Below, one piece after another: positions 37,152-46,626 of a stretch of DNA of 64,000 nt. The notes under the pieces were generated by a model, which saw only the letters and a program-made list of their open reading frames with translations, was not told the DNA's origin and did not search any database. Position 1 is the first letter of the stretch. Each line of letters begins with the position of its first letter. The stretch comes from Phoronis australis. Taxonomy: Eukaryota; Phoronida; Phoronidae. Location of the stretch: assembly GCA_002633005.1 (NCBI GenBank), contig NMRA01000152.1:233182-297181 (forward strand), written 5' to 3'. Position numbers and translations under genes: made by a program.

Positions 37152-37313
37152 CAGTGCTGTAGTGGTACAGTTAGAGGTAAGTAGGCGCCCAAAGCCCACC
37201 GAATCACCTTGAGCACTGAACGTAACTTACGGTGCGTAGGCGCTACGTTCAAATGTCAAAAGGTGGTTGGCTGCGCCTACATGTACGTGCGCCTACGCCC
37301 CACTACAGCACTG
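37152..37313. mobile_element. MITE, CAGTGCTGTAGTGG family, copy 2
   Basis: The ends CAGTGCTGTAGTGG and CCCCACTACAGCACTG are a 14-15 base inverted pair. It is the second copy of the element at 8544-8699. The flanking 8-mers match poorly (5 of 8). Confidence 0.75.
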
Positions 37314-38910
37314 CACGGGAGCTCTTTTGGAAACTTGGGTCGAAAAGTCCCTAAGTGGACTCGTTCTTTTACATTTCTGGCGCTGGACAAAGGTATGAAA
37401 ATGTGGTACAACGTCATTATTCTCAATTTTGATTAATAAAAAGTCGTTAAAACATTTTAGTACTCTTCAAGTTATCAACGAAGGCTTCGCCAGGACTACC
37501 CCATACCAACCAGCCTGCCGTTATATTGTGAAACGTCTTATTTCGCGCCAATCAAAGGTAAAATGTATGTGGAATCAAATCACAGACTTCGTTCGATATC
37601 ACCGTCGCCTATTTGGATATTTAATCTGAACTGCACTCAAAATTTCTGGTAATTACATTCACAAATGCAGCCAGAGCGTGATCAGATGATCAGATTTTTA
37701 AGCTAGGAAATGCGCTTTCAAACCGTCGCGTAAAATGTTTCGCACGAGCATGATTATACGCTTTTGTCGAGGACAGCCGCAGTGCGTGTGGCCTGTGTTC
37801 ACCACCAAGGTGTGCGACTTTGCGAAGGACACCCACTTGCGCTATGAGCGGAACTTAGGCGCATCTATCAGTGTGATACGCACCATTTCGGATATAGGCG
37901 CACGTGGGCATAAATACGCACAATTAAGTAATGTAGTAATATTAGTGCGCTTTTTTGTGAAGCTGCGCCTGTATCCGCAATGCGCCTTATTGCGAAATGT
38001 ATAAAACCAAGTTGTGCAGTGGCTTAATGTTTTCCTTGTCGTGAAAGTAATTATGGTTTCTGTCGTCAAAATGAATGATCACTGGCGACTGATGTTTAGT
38101 GGCCCAGTCCTGGAAGAGTTGGATAGGTGTGTCCGAACCTGATAATTAATCTGTAACTATGTTCCGCTCTAAGCGCAGCGCCACCCTCGTGAACCTACCT
38201 ACAACTGGTTTTTGTCTTACACGATCTTTGATAAAATCATGGGCCATTCTAGGCAATTTACCGAAACCTGCACATGAGAATTACCAGTTGCTCCGTGATG
38301 GAATATAATTTAAAATGGTCAGAGGGGAATGTTTTTACTTCTGTTAGTTCACTTAGACCCAACCTTGGCATAAACCTAAACCTAAACATCTACTGAATGC
38401 AACTGGACACATTGAAAACTCGAGCGAACATGGCCCGTGTCATTGGCTGATCTACTGAGGATGACGTAAGAGAGGGCACCCACGATTTCCCAAGAAAATT
38501 GCATGAATGCTAGCGGTGGGTTTTGTCGAGTTTTGAGGACTCTGAAGGGCTGGGTCCTCCAACTATGATTCATGTATGTGCACCTTCAGTATTATTTGCA
38601 AATTCCGAAAGACACAAGTTGCTCAACTTCATTGATCCCAGTCTCGGGTGAGCAACGAACGGCGTTGTCGGAGATGATGGTGTTTGAGGTCTGTGATGTG
38701 TGTCTCATGTCCTTGACGCGAGCGTCTCTTGCCGTGTGCAATGTGCTATTTATGATGTCATGTCGTGCGTATGTGCAACAGAAAAATACATACATCGAGG
38801 TGGCCAAAAGTGTAAAAGACCAATTGCTTGCTTATGAAGTAAAAGAATCGGTGTCAATAATGTTGTTTTCAAGGCAGACAATGCATAAGGCCGTATAACG
38901 ACACGAACGT

Positions 38911-38944
38911 ATGGGTTGTGCAGGCAGCAAAACGTCAGCGAGAA
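38911..38944 (+). CDS. MGCAGSK gene exon 1
   Basis: It codes MGCAGSKTSAR plus one base. The donor is AGAA|GTAAGT, a full consensus. The ATG context (cgtATGG) has G at +4. The N gap begins eight bases beyond the donor. Confidence 0.7.
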
Positions 38945-41900
38945 GTAAGTTGNNNNNNNNNNNNNNNNNNNNNNNNNNNNNNNNNNNNNNNNNNNNNNNN
39001 NNNNNNNNNNNNNNNNNNNNNNNNNNNNNNNNNNNNNNNNNNNNNNNNNNNNNNNNNNNNNNGCGCGGGAGGGCGCATGTAATATTATACAATAATCTTA
39101 TACTCAAATCGCGTGGACGTTTAATAAGTTGACTGTTGATTTTGAACGGTCGTTGGGCCTACAATCCTCGGTGAGGAAAGAAATTAGTAGTTACCCAGTA
39201 GCAACCGAACGAAGCTAGCGCTCAGCCAAAATCCACGTGTTTAATAGCAAAGTACTTTCAGTGTATTTAGCTAGAACACACCAGTCATGATCTAAGCGAG
39301 AATTGCCGATTTGTAATAAAAGCTCAAAAACAAGGAATTACGTCGTTTTAAAGCTGTTGTCAAAGCTAGTAATTTCAAGAAGTCCATTCCATCCATTAAT
39401 GATGCCCAAAATGCGTGTTTCCGGTCACGGAATCAATAATGTCCCTTAAAATGGTAAAGACACTGGCGATGACATCAGCAAATGTCTGGCAGACGACGGC
39501 GATACCGTAATTAACGATTTGCAGTACAATTACAAATGCTAAACACATTTTTTGTCTTGTTTTGTGGCTCTGGTTGAAGCTAATAATTTCAATGTCTTTC
39601 CAATCCAACCACAGTAATCGAAACGCAATTTTCGACAGACGAGTATAACACAAAATGTCCCTTTGTTTAAGACACTGGCTATGTCAAGTTATCAACTAAA
39701 AACATGCACATTTTGTGGCTGGTTGATTGAGACTTTGTCGGTCCACTACCAGCTACTGAGAAAATTAACAGCTCGATCTCAAAACTGTATATCATTCCGC
39801 CTTTGTGAAATTTTCGGTTGGTTTCCGAGTTTGTAAACATTGTTATTACCTCACAGGAAGGTGTGGCTACTCACTATAATGCAAAACTTATACATGCTGT
39901 ACCTTTTCATTGTTTTTGTGTATTCTTTCAGGGCGTGAAGAACAACAGCGATACCTGGATCCAGTTGTCAGAGGCGCGAGTCCAGGTAATTTTTTACGAA
40001 GACACTATTAAAACACGTCACGGAGTTCACAGCTTGAAGAAGATTAACATTCGAATACCCCTCGCTCATTAATAGACTCGGCAAAAAGCTGCATTTTGAC
40101 AAGCCAGCCAGCTAAAGTGGCTGAAGACTCGCATATAATTAATTGCAGGCGGTCTGATACATGTTGTACCAGACGTGCGCAGGCCTCGCATGTGGGCCCA
40201 TTGCACTGATCACCTGGAAATATTTTTATGCTTTATTAATACACATGTATGGTAACAACAGAACTGAGGAGCTAGAAACCTGGCTCAAGGGTTTAGCAGT
40301 GTGACCTGGTGGGACTCGAACCCACGACCTCGAGTAATGAAAGTGGGCACTTATCAACCAGGCCACACTGTCTCCTCTGTCTGAAGCCTTACGTCAAAGT
40401 AGAGAATGTATATTAATTACATGTATACAGCTCTGCGGTAAGGCTATCTGGCTCGTTACCTGTTTCACTTGGTTTCTGAAAACTTCAATGGTGCTCGCAC
40501 AGAAGAGGTGTGTAATATTTCGATAGAAACTCATGTCCTGTCAGTGGCAGGGCTCGTGTTTTTGACGCGGACCAGATCACGGTTCCAAATGTAGCCATTC
40601 TGACAAGAGTACGGAAAGCTAATTGAGTCTTTCTTATCTCATCCGAAAGCGTACAAAAACATTGACATGTTTATAGGTCAGAGGCATGCTACATTCCTGT
40701 ATGTTTAATTGCTAGTGACGTAGTAAAAAAACAATCATTTTTGAACAACTCAGTTTCATCTTAAACTTGCAATCACACAATTTTCAAGTGTAAAAAAGAA
40801 ATCTATTTGCAACGAAAATAAGCGTGTCTCAATAATAACAAATGGAAAGAAAAATATTTTACCTACCAACCTAGGAGAAAGGAGAGTATGGCGTCAAGGG
40901 GAAAAAGGACAGCCTGAACCTGACCTGATGGTGACAAGCAATCGAGTTGACAACCGTATCCTGACAAGCGTCTCGCTTCGTTTAGAGGCTAAAATAATGC
41001 TTAACATTGATAATTAATTCGTATCAGCAACAGTCACTTTTTGTGAATGAGTTGAAAAGAAAATTAGTCACCACTCGTATTGGTTTCGTTCAATTCCAAA
41101 AGTGTGCAAGTCTCGTGTTTACACTTTGTTCATTTCGTAACGTCAACTCTACGGGCAATTATGAGATGACATAATGGGCGGCGCAGCACTGAAATAAGTG
41201 AGGGTGGGGGTGGGGGACTGGCTATAGCCCCATATGGTGTGCCGTCCATGGACGTCGTCGCTGTCACCGCCCGAATTGAGCCGAGACCGAAGACTGTCGT
41301 TATCGTCTATATTTTATGGGGCGACGTTTGTTATCAGCTCAAGGCTGTGCGTTTTTATAATTTCGAGGAGCGAATCGCCGCCAACATATACTGCACAATG
41401 TGCCGACAACACTTAATTGCGTTCGAAAGGACCCCGTCTCAGACAGTTGGAGAGCCGTCGATTTCGGATGAAACCATCACGACGTTCAGTTTTGACCGTT
41501 CACAAGGGGAAAAACGGCCGGTGCGCAATGTTGCAAAACAACGTTCGCGATATTTCAGCTGTTGTTTAGTAATTACTTAACGGAGTTGAAAGCAATAACA
41601 AAGCGATGATTTGTTTTTTTTTTGAATATCGTCATTTTTATCTGTTTCTTATGTTTTAAGTGTACGCTTGACGAGCAAGTTCGGACACCCTCCCTCGTAA
41701 AGTGCGCGGTTTGTACACCCGTGAAGTTTGCGGTATTAATTGTGAACGGTCCTTTTGTGCATCAGGAAAATTTTGCTCACGTTTTCGTTCAAACCTCTTC
41801 AGGGAGGCGTATAGAAGGCAGTTTTCTCATTGTGTGTTGACTAAATGGGCTACTAGTCTTTAAATGTTCATATTTCGTGAGGAGTTCACCGTTTAGACGT

Positions 41901-43146
41901 TTGATCATACAGGGTTGCATCCGACTGAAACTCATTCATACATCCGGGATGTATGAATGAGTTTCAGTGAGAACCTTTAGGTTTTTCTATGTCGTGACCT
42001 TATAGAACTAGCCGTATACCTTGCCAGTGAGACCAGTGTTTAGCGAGACATCACAGTCGGATCCAGCTTTCTCATCCCCTGTCCCCCAATGTACACCTGA
42101 GCCTTTCACAGTACGTTGTCAGTCCTAATGGGACTCATTGTTCATACTTATCGAACTGTCTTTTCAGCGCCGTCAGCCTTTATTCCAGTTCCCTTATCTA
42201 CTGGCCCTCAAGCAACTCCGCAAGCCCCGCAAGCTCCGCAAGCCCCGCCAGCGCCTCAAATCACCCAACCGGTTGCTCCAGTGCCAATACAGCCTTACGT
42301 GGCACCTCCACCGCCTAGTGAGTAAACGATCAAGGTGTAACGTAGTAGCTAAGTTGGCGTTCCGTAAAGCCACGAGAACGTTTTCCCGTCCATGAAATTC
42401 AAAATACTTGGCGAGATAACTACAAATCACTGGTGAGACAAAAAGCTGGAGAAAATCCACAGTGGCAATAACTCGACAGGATTCCAGTTCTGTCCAGCGA
42501 AAATCTCATTCCTTCCGGAAATGAAGGACCAAGATCGCGAAATTCCGATATTTACGACAAATACATTGTACATAGAAGTGCTTTAAGCAATATTCCACGT
42601 TAATACCTCTCATGTTAACTTCCCCAAGAAGTTGATTCGCCAGGATCTGTTTAAAATGATTTTTACGAATTTTCGTATTCTGTGCCTTTTTGAAAAAAAC
42701 AGGCGTAAAACCGACAAGCTTCGGATCTTCCTTACGATTTAGTCCCAAGAGCAATCGCGTGGAGATACCCATGCAGGCCCCGGAGCTATCAAATTTCAAG
42801 GCAATGATACTAGAAAGTCTTCTTTTTACTATCAAACGTCGTTTGTGACGTCGATTCTTGGTTTCGAAAAGTATAGAGCACCGAGGACAAATATCGCTTT
42901 AAAATTTCTTTTCCACCAGAGTAACGCGATGTATCCAAGTGTATATTTGCATTATGGTGTAAACGGTGCTTTGTCTTCCTTTCAGTCTACGGCGGTCATC
43001 CTTACGGCGGCGCAGCGCCACCAGTTGTAGTCCAACAGCCTCGCGACAACACGTCAGACCTCGTTGGAATGATGATGCTTGGCTCGGTAATGNGCGGAGG
43101 CGGGGGAGGGTGTGGTGGAGGATGTGGCGGTGGATGTGGTGGTTAG
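38911..43146 (+). CDS. Small predicted lipid-anchored Pro-rich/Gly-Cys-tail protein (four exons)
   Basis: Four exons of 34, 54, 150 and 161 bases join in phase with canonical GT-AG sites to give 132 residues plus TAG. The start MGCAGSK fits an N-myristoylation signal (Gly2, Ser6, Lys7) with a palmitoylatable Cys3, so the product is probably tethered to the cytoplasmic face of membranes. Residues 8-29 are basic and polar (REEQQRYLDPVV). Residues 30-80 are Pro/Gln/Ala-rich with tandem APQ units. Residues 81-115 contain YGGHPYGG, VVVQQP and a short Met-rich hydrophobic stretch (LVGMMMLGSVM). Residues 117-132 are Gly with Cys at every fourth place, up to the stop. I do not recognise a family. A sequencing N makes residue 116 uncertain, and a 110-base gap begins just inside intron 1. 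Confidence 0.72.
38953..39062. other. Assembly gap in intron 1
   Basis: 110 unresolved bases. No coding exon is needed here, because exons 1 and 2 join in frame, but an extra exon cannot be excluded. Confidence 0.95.
39932..39985 (+). CDS. MGCAGSK gene exon 2
   Basis: Acceptor 'tattctttcag', donor CCAG|GTAATT. Joined to exon 1 it reads R-REEQQRYLDPVVRGASP with no stop. The frame is set by exon 1 and matches exon 3. Confidence 0.7.
40141..40372 (-). mobile_element. tRNA-derived SINE, family 1, inverse copy
   Basis: On the minus strand: head with TGGCCTGGTTGATAAGTGCC (A box) and GGTTCGAGTCCCA (B box), body with TAGCTCCTCAGTT, GTGATCAGTGCAATGGGCCC and GCACGTCTGGTACAACATGTA, tail ACCGCCTGCAATTA. 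The same family lies at 17271-17470. The copy lies in intron 2 of the MGCAGSK gene. Confidence 0.8.
40373..42167 (+). other. Rest of intron 2 of the MGCAGSK gene
   Basis: It contains a 113-codon plus-strand frame (41239-41580, starting MPSMDVVAVTARIEPRP) with no recognisable domain and no clear splice link to the flanking exons, and the perfect palindrome at 41924-41968. An alternative first exon here is possible but not supported. Confidence 0.4.
41924..41968. repeat. Perfect 45-bp palindrome
   Basis: Arms of 22 bases (ACTGAAACTCATTCATACAT.. and its exact inverse) surround one central base. It could form a cruciform or a hairpin RNA. Perfect arms with no loop are also typical of a fold-back sequencing artefact. 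Confidence 0.9.
42168..42317 (+). CDS. MGCAGSK gene exon 3 (Pro-rich)
   Basis: Acceptor 'tgtcttttcag', donor CCTA|GTGAGT. It codes PSAFIPVPLSTGPQ, then APQ-type repeats, then PVAPVPIQPYVAPPPP. Phase 1 at both ends agrees with the neighbours. Confidence 0.72.
42986..43146 (+). CDS. MGCAGSK gene exon 4 (Gly-Cys tail and stop)
   Basis: Acceptor 'cttcctttcag'. It codes IYGGHPYGGAAPPVVVQQP, DNTSDLVGMMMLGSVM and the tail of GGGC repeats, then TAG. The N at 43093 affects one codon only. Confidence 0.72.
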
Positions 43147-43394
43147 ACGAATTACAGTGCCTTTTAAAAACTGTAAATTTGGTTTCGGTGATCTAGGGCT
43201 TCGAATGTTGTATAAGGTCGATGGCAAACGGTGCACAGGCCTACTCCTGGATTGGGAATGATTCAATTACAACAGTGAAATTGTGGTTGAAGAGAATGTT
43301 TACCTACAAAAGACCAGCAGACGTCGGGTACACTTTAATGTGGACGACAGAAGAAGAGAATGATAGACATTCTGTGCCATTGAAATATAATTTC

Positions 43395-43400
43395 AATAAA
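43395..43400 (+). promoter_or_regulatory. Candidate polyadenylation signal of the MGCAGSK gene
   Basis: AATAAA lies 249 bases after the stop codon. Confidence 0.5.
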
Positions 43401-45170
43401 TTTTCTAAATACACGATGCGATTTGAACGTGACATACAGTAATAACTAAGATACAAATTGAATGTTATTACACAAGATGCTATAATGTCAAGTCAAAATT
43501 AATGTAATGAGATGTTATTTCCTGGTAGTAAACACATTTGACATAGAAAAAAACATCGTCTGTGGCCACAAGTATCAGCGATTGATAATTAATGTCGCGC
43601 AATGCAAAACCTATGGTTACTGCTCAACCTAGCATAGATATTCCCGACATAAAGCTCAGTAAATCACGAAAGCGCTATTTGTGCGTGGTGGATATTTAGA
43701 GAAATATCAGAATCACCAACACGCCAACCCAACATGACTAGTTCAAATGATCACGCTGGTTAAAGCAATGAATAAATGCACAGTAGGACCTTACAGGTAC
43801 GACCATAAAAGCATATTCGATTTTGGTCTGCGCCTTCATAATTTGTGAAGCTGAGCATCGGTGCTTAAAAACTGATATCAGGTGAATTTTGTAAACGAAG
43901 CTGAAATCTGGTGAATTTTTGTTTTTAAAAATAAAAATCAACAAAAATATCGCATTACCGCATCAATTCTCAAAACGGCCACACACCAAAACTAAACACA
44001 TTGTTTTGCTTAATAGTGAATCAAATGAAATGATCGTGACGTCACTGGTTCCTTCATATTACCGGTTAGTCTAATGTTTCGTCAAACAGGACGAAGTTGT
44101 TATTATGTTATGGTCTCATCAAAAGGACAATTATCAATAGGCTACTTGTCACAACATTGGCGAAAATAGAACTACCTACCTGACTTCCTGCAGACAAGCC
44201 AGAGGTGTTTACTCGGAAAATATCAATTCAGGGACCAAAAGTCAAATCCAAATATATGTAAGCACCCGGTAAACTATTTTAGTTCTGTCAAGGGTTCGCA
44301 AAAAATAATAGGACCAGCGACTGCAGTTTAATCATATGTTACACGTTTATCAACGATACAGCCAAATTTCACAAACTGCGATAAAAGACTAACTCAAACC
44401 ACAAGGTTTCCAGAGAATCCAACGACTAACCAACAAATATGGGTAGCAGCCCGTCCCGCCACAGACCACTTGGGCTTCCAAAATACCCTCAGTATTGGAT
44501 GCCGCTTGGGGTCTCGTCGTACAATATCAGGTACCGCTCGAGCATTATATGGCAGCCCACGACCATTTTCGTAACCTCAAATTATGCCTCGCAAAATCAC
44601 GCAATTGAAACGTGTCTCGCAAGGATGCTTGGGAGCTATCAGAGTAAAATAGCGGCCACTGAAGTGATTGGCCGATGATGTTGGAACCTTGAATCATTGG
44701 ATCGAATTAATAACATTTTGGAATACCATTTAGTGTTTCGGTTGCATAAGCAATAATTTTTCCCGCTAATTCACGCTGATGTCTTGGGATCTTCGAAACG
44801 CAACAACGGCGCTCCAGTCGTAGATCATGTTTCTTGTAAAGAAGCAAAATTACGCAAGTGAAAGGCAAGTATTCCACGATTATGCTCTCGAGCATACTAG
44901 CCTATCTTAACAAGAAAGCGTCCATTCAGAAGTGCCTTTTTGGTAGATGAGTTTAAGTGTTATACCGTGAAACTGAATCCACGCTCCATAAGCTTTGCAG
45001 GGACGTAATTAAGTGCAAACGAATGTTTTGTCGCCTACAGAATGCAGACCTGTTGTTCCAGTACGGGTTCACATATGCAGGGGACTTCCGCGACCAAATA
45101 ATTTTAATTAGCTTGTGGGAAAGTTTTGAAACAATAAGTATGGTGGGCGTTGTCTGTCCATTATCTACAA
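43401..45170. other. Intergenic, nothing recognised
   Basis: Short open frames only, AT-rich, with no repeat family that I can match elsewhere in the window. The plus frame from 44957 is open for 152 codons, but about a third of it runs through the MITE at 45171, so it is not a supported gene. Confidence 0.5.
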
Positions 45171-45329
45171 CAGTGGCGAATTCAGAGGGGGGGGGGGCAA
45201 GGGAGCCATGGCCCCCTAAAATTATCCAAGATTCCATTTTACAGTTTAGGGTGCAAATGTCTGACGGGAAAAATCTGACTAATACTCTGCCCTGCCGCCC
45301 CCTAACTCAAAATCCTGGATCCACCCTTG
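45171..45329. mobile_element. hAT-like MITE, second copy of the 3119 family
   Basis: Left end CAGTGGCGAATTCAG with a G11 tract, right end CTGGATCCACCCTTG. The interior shares 'tctgacggg', 'taatactctgccctg' and 'ctaactcaaaatcctggatcc' with 3119-3264. No clear target duplication. Confidence 0.65.
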
Positions 45330-45910
45330 CACAAGGAATCTCCCTCCTGAATGCAGGACGGCATCCCCGGGAAACTGTAGGTGCACGTGAAGGCAAATAT
45401 AAATTCCAGCTGTGAAATCCGACCTCATAGTCCGCGTATTACCTTGCTCGACGAGACACCTTTGGAAAGGCCTACTTAATTAGGGCAGTGCTATGAAACA
45501 GGGATACTTATTCTTTTATAAAGAGTCAGGAATGAAAGTTCCCAATCAAAAATATATTGAGTATCTTAAATTTCCACACGTTTCAATTGTGGTGACTACG
45601 TACACACACTGACAGCCAGGCTCTGTGACTTGGCAACACTGGCCCGACTTACGATTCCTCAAGTAGCACTGGGTAAAAGTGCATTGCACACCCTATTGAA
45701 ATACAAGGGAGATTATTCCGGCGCATATTCAGTTTCATTTTCGTTTTTTTTTCAGGCCAGTCTTAGTCAAAGAATAGGAAGCATGGACTACAGAAGGGAT
45801 GGGAATTAAAAATGGAGCCAGAAATGTGAAGACGGGCAAGAAATGAAAGGAACCGTTGTGATGGGAAGGGTTGTTTTCCTTTCCTCTTTAAAAGACGTTT
45901 GGTTAGCTGT

Positions 45911-46096
45911 CCTCGTTCCAAGAAACTGACTTAAGTTCATTTTTGACTTAAGTTTAAGACTTTTCTTAAGTTTTTGACTTAAGACAAATCCTAAGATTAT
46001 TTTGCGTTCCAAGAAACAATCTTAGCTAAGACTGACTTAAGTTTTTGTCTTAACTTTAAGTCAACTCTCACCTTGTCTTAACTCGATCTTAAGTTT
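45911..46096 (+). mobile_element. Harbinger left end with CTTAAG-rich subterminal array
   Basis: Near 45911 the sequence CGTTCCAAGAAACTGACTTAAG begins. It closely matches the inverse of 57020-57056 (CGTTCCAACAAAACTGACTTAG). A second CGTTCCAAGAAAC follows at about 46003. Over 185 bases the motif (GA)CTTAAG or its variants (TTTAAGAC, GTCTTAA, CTTAGCTAAG) occurs about a dozen times in both orientations. The array ends seven bases before the transposase ATG, so it probably doubles as promoter and transposase- or partner-binding region. Confidence 0.7.
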
Positions 46097-46102
46097 GTCA
46101 AA

Positions 46103-46626
46103 ATGGCCGTATTCCACATTCGTCAGCGAAGAAATGAAAACCTAGGCAGAGTTTATCGAGAGCGTCTTCAATACGACTCGTATGTTGACCGGTACCGGAT
46201 GAACAAGGATGCAGTTGACTTATTATGCTCTTTTTTAAAAGACGACCTCGAGCCAGAAACTCGCAGAGGATATTCACTTACAACTGAGCAGCAAGTCTCA
46301 GTTGCGTTGCGGTTCTACGCCACTGGAAGCTTTCAAACGGTCGTAGGTGATAGCCAAGGGGTGACTAAGTCGACCGTTTCAAGAACGATCACAAAAGTAA
46401 CAAATGCCATCAACAATTCACCCGACTTGTCGCTCCCCAACTTGATCGACAACATCGATCTGTACCAGCGGCAATTCCATCAAGTCGCTGGCTTTCCCCG
46501 TGTTGTGGGATGCGTAGATGGGTCACTAGTAGCGATTAGAGCACCACAGCATGATGAGCAAACATTTGTTTGCAGAAAAGGCTTCCATGCCATAAACGTT
46601 CAAGTGGTTGCAGACCCCTTTTTAAG
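46103..46626 (+). CDS. HARBI1-like exon 1
   Basis: It codes residues 1-174 plus two bases, including the helix-turn-helix and Asp139. Donor AAG|GTAAGT. Intron 1 (629 bases) holds only short frames. Confidence 0.9.

Larger units (their letters stand above)
34771..38910. other. Intergenic between transporter and MGCAGSK gene
   Basis: Apart from the three MITEs listed separately, only short open frames occur (for example 98 codons at 36565-36861 and 108 codons at 38572-38898). None has a recognisable domain or supported splice sites. GC-richer stretches with repeated 'aggcgca/tgcgcct' motifs lie at 36.6-36.8 and 37.7-38.0 kb. Confidence 0.5.

Noticed and set aside
41239-41580. 113-codon plus-strand frame in intron 2 of the MGCAGSK gene
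   Set aside because: No known domain and no phase-compatible splice sites to the flanking exons. Kept only as a remark on the intron.
44957-45415. 152-codon plus-strand frame
   Set aside because: About a third of it runs through a hAT-like MITE (45171-45329), so it is not a gene.
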